Of a DNA stretch of 64,000 nt, positions 55,795-64,000 are shown one piece after another. The notes under the pieces were generated by a model. It saw only the letters and a list, made by a program, of their open reading frames with translations. It had not been told where the DNA came from and searched no databases. Every line of letters begins with the position of its first letter. The first letter of the stretch is position 1. This DNA is from Serpentinimonas maccroryi (GTDB lineage Bacteria; Pseudomonadota; Gammaproteobacteria; Burkholderiales; Burkholderiaceae_C): contig NZ_AP014569.1 in NCBI RefSeq assembly GCF_000828915.1, forward strand, positions 1,488,001 to 1,552,000, written 5' to 3'. A program made the position numbers and the translations under genes.

Positions 55795-57960
55795 ATGAAC
55801 CCAGCCGGCCCCCCTGATTGCGCCCCCGCTTTGCCTGACGGCGAAGCGGAGCGCCTGCGCGCCCTGCGCGCGCTGGGGGTGCTCGACAGCGCCGCCGAAG
55901 AGCGCTTCGACCGCATCACCCGGCTGGCGCGGGCCTTGTTCGATGTGCCGATCGCTTTGATTTCCTTGGTGGACGCCGAGCGTCAGTGGTTCAAGTCGCG
56001 TCTGGGGGTGGAGGCCACCGAAACCGAGCGCGCCGTCTCTTTTTGCGGCCACGCCATTTTGGAGTCGGGCATTTTCGAAATCCCCGACACCCTGCAAGAC
56101 CCGCGCTTCGCCCACAACCCCATGGTCACCGGCGAGCCGCACATCCGCTACTACGCCGGCGCCCCTTTGGTGGTCGATGGCGGCGACACCGTGGGCATGC
56201 TGTGCATCCAAGACCGACGCCCGCGCCTGCTCAGCCCCGCGCAGCGCACCGCCTTGCGCGATTTGGCCGACTGCGCACAAGCCGAGCTGCAGGCCCAGCG
56301 GCGCCAGCTGACGCAGAGTGACGATCTGCCCTTGCACCTGCTCGACCCGACCGAGCGCCGCAGCGGTTTTGCGGCCGTGCTCGAGCGCTTGCTGGCGCTC
56401 AGCGCCAGCGCCTACGGCTTCATCGGCGAGGTGCTGCACGCCGCTGACGGCCAGCCCAATCTCAAAACCTACGCCATCACCGACATCGCTTGGGACGCAG
56501 CCAGCAAGGCCCATTTTGCCGCCATGGCCCCCAAGGGCCTGGAGTTCACCAACTTGCGCACGCTCTTTGGCGCCGCCCTCACCAGCGGCGAACCGGTGTT
56601 TTCCAACCAGCCCGTCACCGACCCGCGCCGCGGCGGGCTGCCGCCCGGGTACCCGGCGCTCGACGCCTTCGTGGGCATCCCGCTGCATCACGGCGGCCAT
56701 CTAGTGGGCTTGGTCGGCCTGGCCAACCGCCCGGGCGGCTACGCCCCGGCCTTGCTCGATTTTCTGCACCCACTGCTCGAGCGCATCGGGCTGTGGATCG
56801 CCGCCAGCCGCAACGCCGAGCAGCTGCGCGCCAGCCAAGAGCGCTTGGCCAACCTCGAGCGCGTGGCACACATCGGCTGCTGGACCCTCGATCTGCAAAG
56901 CGGCCGCCTGGTGTGGAGTGACGAGCTCTACCGCCTGTTTGGCCTCGAGCCAGGCGTTTTTGCCGCCACCTACCCGGCTTTTCTGGAGCTCGTCCACCCC
57001 GAAGACCGCGCCGCCGTCGAAACCGCCTACAACGCTTCCTTGCAACCGGGCCACGCTGGCTACGAGATCGTGCACCGCATCGTGCGCCGCAGCGACGGCG
57101 CCATCCGCCACATTCACGAACAAATCCAGCACCGGCGCAATGAGGCTGGGGCGGTGATCGAGTCCTTCGGCACCGCCCAAGACGTGACCGAGCGCGAGTT
57201 GGCGGCGCAAGCCCTGCGCCGCGCCGCCAGCGTGTACGAACACGCCAACGACGCCATCGTCATCACCGACGCCCGTGGCCAGATCATCGACGTCAATGCC
57301 GCCTTGTGCCGCCTCACCGGCTACGCTCGCGAGGAACTGCTGGGCCAGAACCCGCGCTTTTGGTCCTCGGGCCGCCACGACGCCGCGTTTTACCGCAAGA
57401 TGTGGCTGGCGCTGCGCGAGCACGGGTTGTGGCGCGGGGAAATCTGGAACCGGCGCAAATCTGGCGAGGTCTATCCCTGCCTGCTCACCATCAGCCCGGT
57501 GCCCGACGCCAGCGGGCGCTTGCAGGGCTACGCCGGCATCTCGACCGACCTGAGCACGCTGCGCGAGCAGGAGCGCCAGGTAGAGCGCCTGAGCCAGTAC
57601 GACGCCCTGACCGGTCTGCCCAACCGCCGCCTGCTGGCCGACCGCTTGCTGATCGCCATGGGCCAGGCCACGCAACACCAGCACCAAGTGGCGGTGGTCT
57701 ATCTGGACCTGGACGGCTTCAAGGCCTTCAACGACCAGCTCGGCCACGAGGCCGGCGACCAGTTGCTGATCGCGCTCGGGCACGGCCTGCAAAGCGCCCT
57801 GCGCCCGGGCGATACGCTGGCGCGCTTGGGTGGCGATGAATTCGTCGCCGTGCTGCCCGACCTGTGCAGCGCCTTGGACTGCCTGCCCGTGCTCGAGGCC
57901 TTGCTGGCGGCGGCCGCCAGCCCGAGCGGCGCTTTGCCCGCGCACGACTTGCGCTTGTGA
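55795..57960 (+). CDS. GAF-GAF-PAS-PAS-GGDEF signalling protein, upstream fragment of a frameshifted GGDEF/EAL gene
   Basis: 721 residues before a premature TGA. Domains in order: GAF (about 15-165), second GAF (185-345), PAS (360-475), PAS (475-600) and most of a GGDEF domain (600-721). The diguanylate cyclase motif LGGDEF is intact and RPGD, the inhibitory I-site, lies exactly 5 residues before it. The frame stops after HDLRL, and the missing end of the domain (VSASIGVSFYPQ) continues at once in the next frame. A single missing base near 57957 explains this. With it restored the gene encodes about 1060 residues. As written the cyclase domain is incomplete. Confidence 0.85.
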   Translation: MNPAGPPDCAPALPDGEAERLRALRALGVLDSAAEERFDRITRLARALFDVPIALISLVDAERQWFKSRLGVEATETERAVSFCGHAILESGIFEIPDTLQDPRFAHNPMVTGEPHIRYYAGAPLVVDGGDTVGMLCIQDRRPRLLSPAQRTALRDLADCAQAELQAQRRQLTQSDDLPLHLLDPTERRSGFAAVLERLLALSASAYGFIGEVLHAADGQPNLKTYAITDIAWDAASKAHFAAMAPKGLEFTNLRTLFGAALTSGEPVFSNQPVTDPRRGGLPPGYPALDAFVGIPLHHGGHLVGLVGLANRPGGYAPALLDFLHPLLERIGLWIAASRNAEQLRASQERLANLERVAHIGCWTLDLQSGRLVWSDELYRLFGLEPGVFAATYPAFLELVHPEDRAAVETAYNASLQPGHAGYEIVHRIVRRSDGAIRHIHEQIQHRRNEAGAVIESFGTAQDVTERELAAQALRRAASVYEHANDAIVITDARGQIIDVNAALCRLTGYAREELLGQNPRFWSSGRHDAAFYRKMWLALREHGLWRGEIWNRRKSGEVYPCLLTISPVPDASGRLQGYAGISTDLSTLREQERQVERLSQYDALTGLPNRRLLADRLLIAMGQATQHQHQVAVVYLDLDGFKAFNDQLGHEAGDQLLIALGHGLQSALRPGDTLARLGGDEFVAVLPDLCSALDCLPVLEALLAAAASPSGALPAHDLRL

Positions 57961-58976
57961 GCGCCAGCATAGGCGTAAGCTTTTATCCCCAAGCCGACCC
58001 GGTGGACGCCGACCAGTTGCTTCGCCAAGCCGACCAGGCCATGTTCCAGGCCAAGCAAAGTGGCAAAAACCGCTACCACTTCTTCGACGCCGAGGGCGAC
58101 CGCGGCGTGCGCAGCCGCCACGCCGAAATCGAGCGCATCGCACAGGGCCTCAAAAACCACGAGTTCGTGCTGTTTTATCAGCCCAAAGTGAACATGCACA
58201 GCGGGGCCGTGATCGGGGTCGAGGCCCTGATCCGCTGGCAGCACCCGCAGCATGGCCTGCTGGGCCCGGGGGCCTTTTTGCCCGCGCTGGAACAGCAGGC
58301 GCTGATGGTGGACCTGGGCGACTGGGTGCTCGAACAGGCCTTGCAACAGCTGGCCCAGTGGAACTGCACCGGGCTGCACCTGCCGGTGAGCGTCAACGTG
58401 AACGCCATGCAGTTGGCGCAACCCGATTTCGTGCCCAAACTGCGCGCCGCGCTGGCCCGCCACCCCGAGCTGCCGCCCGATCAGCTGGAGCTCGAAGTGC
58501 TCGAAACCAGCGCGCTGGGCGATTTGAGCTCGGTTTCGGCCCTGCTGCACCAATGCCGCGAGCTGGGCGTGCACACCTCGCTGGACGACTTTGGCACCGG
58601 CTACTCCTCGCTCACCTACCTCAAGCACCTGCCGATTCAGGTGCTCAAAATCGACCAGAGCTTTGTGCGCAGCATGCTCGACGACGCCACCGACATCGCC
58701 ATTTTGCAGGGCGTGCTCAGCTTGGCGCAGGCGCTGGGTCGGCTGGTGATCGCCGAAGGGGTGGAAACCTCGGCCCACGCCCAGATGCTGCTGCGCCTGG
58801 GTTGTCTGCACGGCCAGGGCTACGCCATCGCCCGGCCGATGCCGGCGGCGCAAATCCCCGACTGGGTGGCGCAGTGGCGACCCGACCCGGCTTGGGTGGC
58901 GACCATCGCAGCCCCCAGCGCCCCCTCCTCAAGCCGCATCCACCCCACCGCCAGCAGCCGCTCCGACTCCCGGTGA
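57957..58976 (+). CDS. End of GGDEF plus EAL domain, downstream fragment of the frameshifted gene
   Basis: 339 residues read from a GTG that overlaps the upstream TGA. The first 45 residues finish the GGDEF domain (VSASIGVSFYPQADPVDADQLLRQADQAMFQAKQSGKNRYHFF). The rest is a full EAL phosphodiesterase domain with GVEALIRWQHP, NVNAMQL, ELEVLETS, LDDFGTGYSS, LKIDQSFV and AEGVETS, all the metal and catalytic positions. It would cleave c-di-GMP if translated. An independent start is unlikely because half of a GGDEF fold precedes EAL; it is best seen as one gene with the upstream fragment. Confidence 0.8.
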   Translation: MSASIGVSFYPQADPVDADQLLRQADQAMFQAKQSGKNRYHFFDAEGDRGVRSRHAEIERIAQGLKNHEFVLFYQPKVNMHSGAVIGVEALIRWQHPQHGLLGPGAFLPALEQQALMVDLGDWVLEQALQQLAQWNCTGLHLPVSVNVNAMQLAQPDFVPKLRAALARHPELPPDQLELEVLETSALGDLSSVSALLHQCRELGVHTSLDDFGTGYSSLTYLKHLPIQVLKIDQSFVRSMLDDATDIAILQGVLSLAQALGRLVIAEGVETSAHAQMLLRLGCLHGQGYAIARPMPAAQIPDWVAQWRPDPAWVATIAAPSAPSSSRIHPTASSRSDSR

Positions 58977-59034
58977 CGGCCCCTACCTTGGTCTGCGGCC
59001 TTTGCGCCCCAGCCCGCACCCCCTGTGCGCACCC

Positions 59035-59982
59035 ATGACCCTGTCCGAACTTCATCAAACCGCCTGCGCGCGCCTGCAGGCCGCCCCACTGGCCTACGGC
59101 CAAGGCACCCTCAACGCCCACGACGAAGCCGCTTGGCTGCTGTTGTGGCGCCTGGGCCTGCCGCCCGACAGCGCGCTCGATGCGCGGCCGGTCGAGCCCG
59201 AGCAGGCGCAAGCGGTGCTGGCCCTGATCGACGAGCGCATCGCCTCGCGCCGCCCCGCCGCCTACCTCACGCGCCAGACCTGGCTGCAAGGCGTGCCCTT
59301 TTATGTCGATGAGCGCAGCATCGTGCCGCGCAGCCTGATCGCCGAGCTGCTGGCCGCTGCCGCCGGGGCCGACTGCCTCGACGACTGGCTGGGCGCGCAC
59401 ACCCAGCGCGCGCTCGACCTGTGCTGCGGCAACGCCAGCCTGGCGGTGCTGGCGGCGCTGGCCTGGCCCGAGGTGCAAATCGACGCCGCCGACATCTGCC
59501 CCGACGCGCTGGCGGTGGCGCGCATCAACCTCGAGCGCCACGGCCTGCAAGAGCGCGTGCGCCTGATCGAGTCCGACGGCTGGGCCGCCCTGCCCGAGCG
59601 TTACGACCTGGTGCTGTGCAACCCGCCCTACGTCAGCCGCGCCAGCATGGACGCGCTGCCGCCCGAGTTCTGCGCCGAGCCGGCGCTGGCGCTCGACGGC
59701 GGGCTGTGCGGCGGCCGCGACGGCATGGACTTCATCCGCAGCCTGCTGGCACAAGCCGCCGCGCACCTCAACCCCGAAGGCGTGCTGGTGCTCGAGATCG
59801 GGCACGAACGCGCGCACTTCGAACGCGCCTTTCCCGGCCTGCCCGCGCACTGGCTACAAACCAGCGCCGGGCCCGACGCGGTGCTGCTGCTCACACGCCA
59901 GGCGCTGGACTGCTGGCAGGCCACACCCTCGGCCGTACCCCCAGCCGCAACCCCAGCCTCTAGCGGCGGGCCCCAAGCATGA
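59035..59982 (+). CDS. prmB: 50S ribosomal protein L3 glutamine methyltransferase PrmB
   Basis: 315 residues. An N-terminal helical domain contains RRPAAYLTRQTWLQGVPFYVDERSIVPRSLIAEL, typical of PrmB/HemK. The SAM-binding domain has ALDLCCGNASLAVLAA and the amide-recognition motif NPPYV. It methylates a glutamine of ribosomal protein uL3. The ATG at 59035 is the family start. Its stop overlaps the following ABC-F gene as ATGA. A Pro/Ser tail is lineage-specific. Confidence 0.93.
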   Translation: MTLSELHQTACARLQAAPLAYGQGTLNAHDEAAWLLLWRLGLPPDSALDARPVEPEQAQAVLALIDERIASRRPAAYLTRQTWLQGVPFYVDERSIVPRSLIAELLAAAAGADCLDDWLGAHTQRALDLCCGNASLAVLAALAWPEVQIDAADICPDALAVARINLERHGLQERVRLIESDGWAALPERYDLVLCNPPYVSRASMDALPPEFCAEPALALDGGLCGGRDGMDFIRSLLAQAAAHLNPEGVLVLEIGHERAHFERAFPGLPAHWLQTSAGPDAVLLLTRQALDCWQATPSAVPPAATPASSGGPQA

Positions 59983-61964
59983 TCACCCTGCGCCAAATCA
60001 CGCTGCGCCGCGGCCCCAAGGTGGTGCTCGACGGCGCCAGCGCGGTGCTCAACCCGGGCGAAAAAATCGGCCTCGTGGGGCGCAACGGCGCCGGCAAATC
60101 GAGCCTGTTTGCGCTGCTGCAGGGCCAGCTGCACGAAGACAGCGGCGAGCTGCAACTGCCACGCCACTGGCGCAGCGCCGCCGTGGCCCAAGACATGCCC
60201 GAAACCGAGCAGGACGCGACCGCCTTCGTCATCGACGGCGACACCCGGCTCGCCGCCGCCCGCGCCGCGCTCGCCGCCGCCGAGGCCAGCGGCGACGGCC
60301 TGGCGCTGGCCGAAGCGCACAGCGCCTGCCTCGATGCCGGCAGCCACGACGCGCACGCCCGCGCCCAGGCGCTGCTGCTGGGCTTGGGCTTTGAGGTGCC
60401 GCAACTCGAGCGCCCAGTCAACAGCTTTTCCGGTGGCTGGCGCATGCGGCTGCAACTGGCGCGCGCTCTCATCTGCCCCAGCGACCTGCTGCTGCTCGAC
60501 GAACCCACCAACCACCTCGATCTCGACGCCCTGGTCTGGCTCGAGAGCTGGCTCAAGCGCTACGCCGGCACGCTGCTGGTCATCAGCCACGACCGCGAGT
60601 TTCTCGACGCCGTCACTGGCGTCACGCTGCACCTCGAGGCCGGCCAGCTCAAGCGCTACGGTGCCAACTACAGCCGCTTCGAGCTCATGCGCGCCGAGCA
60701 GCTCACGCTGCAGCAAAGCAGCTTCGAGCGCCAGCAAGAGCGCATCGCGCACCTACAGCGCTTCATCGACCGCTTCAAGGCCAAAGCGAGCAAGGCGCGG
60801 CAGGCGCAAAGCCGCGTCAAGGCCTTGCAGCGCATGGAAAAACTGGCCCCGGTGCTGGCCGAAGCCGAGTTCGACTTCGAGTTCGACGACGCCGGCACCC
60901 TGCCCAACCCCATGCTCAGCCTGCGCGCAGCCAGCTTTGGCTACCGCAGCCCCGACGGCAGCGCGACCACGATCGTGCGCGGCGTCACGCGCTCGGTCAT
61001 GGCCGGGCAGCGCATCGGCATCCTAGGGGCCAACGGCCAAGGCAAATCGACCTTCATCAAGACCGTGGCGCGCACGCTCGATCTGCTCGACGGCCAGCGC
61101 AGCGACGGCAAGGGGCTGCGCATCGGCTACTTCGCGCAGCAAGAGATGGACTTGCTGCGCGCCGACGACACCCCTTTGATGCACATGGTGCGGCTCGCGC
61201 GCGAGACCGAAGCCGCCGGCGCGCTGGCCGGCCAGGCCACGCGCGAGCAGGATTTGCGCAACTTTCTGGGGCGTTTCCAGTTTGGCGCCGAGCTGGCGCA
61301 GCAGCGCGTGGGCAGCCTGAGCGGCGGCGAAAAAGCGCGCTTGGTGCTGTGCCTGATCGTCTGGCAGCGGCCCAACCTGCTGCTGCTCGACGAACCCACC
61401 AACCACCTCGACCTGGCCACGCGCGAGGCGCTGGCGCTGGCGCTCAACGGCTTTGAGGGCACGGTGCTGCTGGTCAGCCACGACCGCGCCCTGCTGCGCG
61501 CCGTCTGCGACGAGTTCTGGCTCGTCAGCCACGGCGGCATCGAAGACTTCGCCGGCGACCTCGACGACTACCAGCGCTACCTGCTCGAGCAGGCCAAGCT
61601 GCGCCGCGAAGCCTTGGCCAAACCAGCGCCGGCGCAAAAAGCGATACAAAAACCGGCACAAAAACCGGCGCGCTCCGAGCGAAGCGACGCCGAACAGCGC
61701 CGCACCGAGGCGCAGCGCCGCCAGCAACGGTCTGCGCGCCTGCAGCCGCACAAAAAACAGCGCGAGGCGCTGGAGCAGCAACTGGCCCAGCTGCAAGCCG
61801 AACAACAGGCCCTGCACGCGCAACTGCAGCGCCCCGACCAGCCCGCGCCCACGCTAGCCGCCGCCAGCCAGCGCCTAGGCGCCGTGGAGCAAGCCATCGA
61901 AGCCGCCGAAGAGCAGTGGCTCGAGGTGGCGCAGCAGATCGAGGCGCTGGAGCAGGCGCCGTGA
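59979..61964 (+). CDS. ABC-F family ATPase (YheS-like)
   Basis: 661 residues, two ABC ATPase domains without membrane helices. Domain 1: LVGRNGAGKSSL near 32, FSGGWRMRLQLARAL, LLLLDEPTNHLDLDAL. A charged linker (about 235-290) follows. Domain 2: ILGANGQGKSTF, LSGGEKARLVL and LLLLDEPTNHLDL. The C-terminal ~120 residues form a Gln/Ala/Arg-rich coiled coil. ABC-F proteins act on the ribosome to relieve stalled translation; YheS is the best match by domain layout and its place after prmB is common. Coupled to prmB by ATGA. Confidence 0.9.
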   Translation: MITLRQITLRRGPKVVLDGASAVLNPGEKIGLVGRNGAGKSSLFALLQGQLHEDSGELQLPRHWRSAAVAQDMPETEQDATAFVIDGDTRLAAARAALAAAEASGDGLALAEAHSACLDAGSHDAHARAQALLLGLGFEVPQLERPVNSFSGGWRMRLQLARALICPSDLLLLDEPTNHLDLDALVWLESWLKRYAGTLLVISHDREFLDAVTGVTLHLEAGQLKRYGANYSRFELMRAEQLTLQQSSFERQQERIAHLQRFIDRFKAKASKARQAQSRVKALQRMEKLAPVLAEAEFDFEFDDAGTLPNPMLSLRAASFGYRSPDGSATTIVRGVTRSVMAGQRIGILGANGQGKSTFIKTVARTLDLLDGQRSDGKGLRIGYFAQQEMDLLRADDTPLMHMVRLARETEAAGALAGQATREQDLRNFLGRFQFGAELAQQRVGSLSGGEKARLVLCLIVWQRPNLLLLDEPTNHLDLATREALALALNGFEGTVLLVSHDRALLRAVCDEFWLVSHGGIEDFAGDLDDYQRYLLEQAKLRREALAKPAPAQKAIQKPAQKPARSERSDAEQRRTEAQRRQQRSARLQPHKKQREALEQQLAQLQAEQQALHAQLQRPDQPAPTLAAASQRLGAVEQAIEAAEEQWLEVAQQIEALEQAP

Positions 61965-62026
61965 GCACCGTAAGCGCCGCAAGTACCGCAAGCAGCACCC
62001 TGAAGCGCCCGGGTACGCCCGGGTAG

Positions 62027-63736
<1,710 letters not shown>

Positions 63737-63742
63737 TCCATC

Positions 63743-64000
63743 ATGCAACTCTGTGGCTTCGAAGTCGGCCTGCACCGGCCCTTTTTCCTCATCGCCGGGC
63801 CCTGCGTGGTCGAAAGCGAGGCGCTGCAACTCGAAGTCGCCGGGCGCCTGAAGGAAATCACCACCGCGCTCGGCATCCCCTTCATCTTCAAGAGCAGCTA
63901 CGACAAGGCCAACCGCTCCAGCGGCAGCAGCTTTCGCGGCCCCGGGCGCGAGCGCGGGCTCGAGATTTTGGCCCAGGTGCGGCGCGAGCTCGGCCTGCCG
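63743..64000 (+). CDS. kdsA: 3-deoxy-8-phosphooctulonate synthase KdsA, N-terminal part (cut by window edge)
   Basis: The first 86 residues are present: [16 protein letters not shown] and [22 protein letters not shown] are KdsA signatures, the latter containing phosphoenolpyruvate-binding residues. KdsA condenses arabinose-5-phosphate and phosphoenolpyruvate for the Kdo part of lipopolysaccharide. It lies 6 bases after pyrG and should be co-transcribed with it. The gene runs beyond the window. Confidence 0.95.
   Translation, partial: MQLCGFEVGLHRPFFLIAGPCVVESEALQLEVAGRLKEITTALGIPFIFKSSYDKANRSSGSSFRGPGRERGLEILAQVRRELGLP

Noticed and set aside
57940-57962. Programmed -1 frameshifting at the GGDEF/EAL junction
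   Set aside because: A -1 shift would join the frames exactly, but no X XXY YYZ slippery sequence or downstream pseudoknot is evident, so mutation or sequencing error is simpler.

Overview
The window is GC-rich, almost fully coding DNA from a betaproteobacterial chromosome, most likely order Burkholderiales, family Comamonadaceae. This rests on gene order that is typical of that group: hfq-hflX-hflK-hflC behind hisS-yfgM-bamB-der, then ispG-rodZ-pilW-rlmN-ndk, rpsF-priB-rpsR-rplI, smc-zipA, and dapD-pilU-dapE-prmB. No rRNA, tRNA, CRISPR array, insertion sequence or phage gene was seen, and no gene-free stretch exceeds 300 bases. Many neighbours overlap by ATGA or GTGA, so translational coupling is the rule.

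Layout. 1-2.8 kb: the end of a Crp/Fnr regulator, then a kinase-like phosphotransferase and an acyl-CoA dehydrogenase (an LvaA/LvaC or ACAD10/11-like pair). 2.8-12.1 kb, minus strand: a yejABEF peptide ABC importer, two membrane proteins and an orphan GspE/PulE ATPase. 12.1-13.0 kb: fabI. 13.0-20.4 kb, minus: a heavy-metal RND efflux operon (CzcI-like, TolC-like, a small anchored periplasmic protein, adaptor, pump, small periplasmic protein). 20.5-33.8 kb, minus: a long housekeeping block covering RNA chaperone, GTPases, membrane protease regulators, BamB, histidyl-tRNA synthetase, isoprenoid synthesis, RodZ, PilW, RlmN and Ndk. 33.8-36.9 kb: rluB-scpB-rluD. 36.9-37.7 kb: bamD on plus. 37.8-40.7 kb: two accessory-looking genes, an AAA/DUF4143 ATPase with a three-copy 22-bp-periodic repeat upstream and an FGGY sugar kinase. 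40.8-42.4 kb: the rpsF ribosomal operon with a clear terminator and promoter. 42.5-47.0 kb: a sodium/solute symporter operon plus a TerB-DUF697 protein. 47.1-52.3 kb: a Nudix hydrolase, zipA and smc. 52.5-64 kb, plus: dapD, pilU, dapE, a frameshifted GAF-PAS-GGDEF-EAL gene, prmB, an ABC-F ATPase, pyrG and the start of kdsA.

How it fits together. Most of the window is core machinery: envelope assembly (BamB, BamD, RodZ, KdsA), RNA and ribosome modification (RlmN, RluB, RluD, PrmB, Hfq), chromosome segregation (Smc, ScpB), lysine/diaminopimelate synthesis (DapD, DapE) and type IV pili (PilW, PilU). The accessory parts are the 4-hydroxyacyl-CoA-type pair, the metal efflux operon, the DUF4143 ATPase and the c-di-GMP gene. 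The most interesting points are two adjacent metal-efflux proteins with identical predicted mature N-termini kept through synonymous divergence, the phased repeats upstream of the DUF4143 gene, and a one-base frameshift that splits the c-di-GMP enzyme inside its GGDEF domain.
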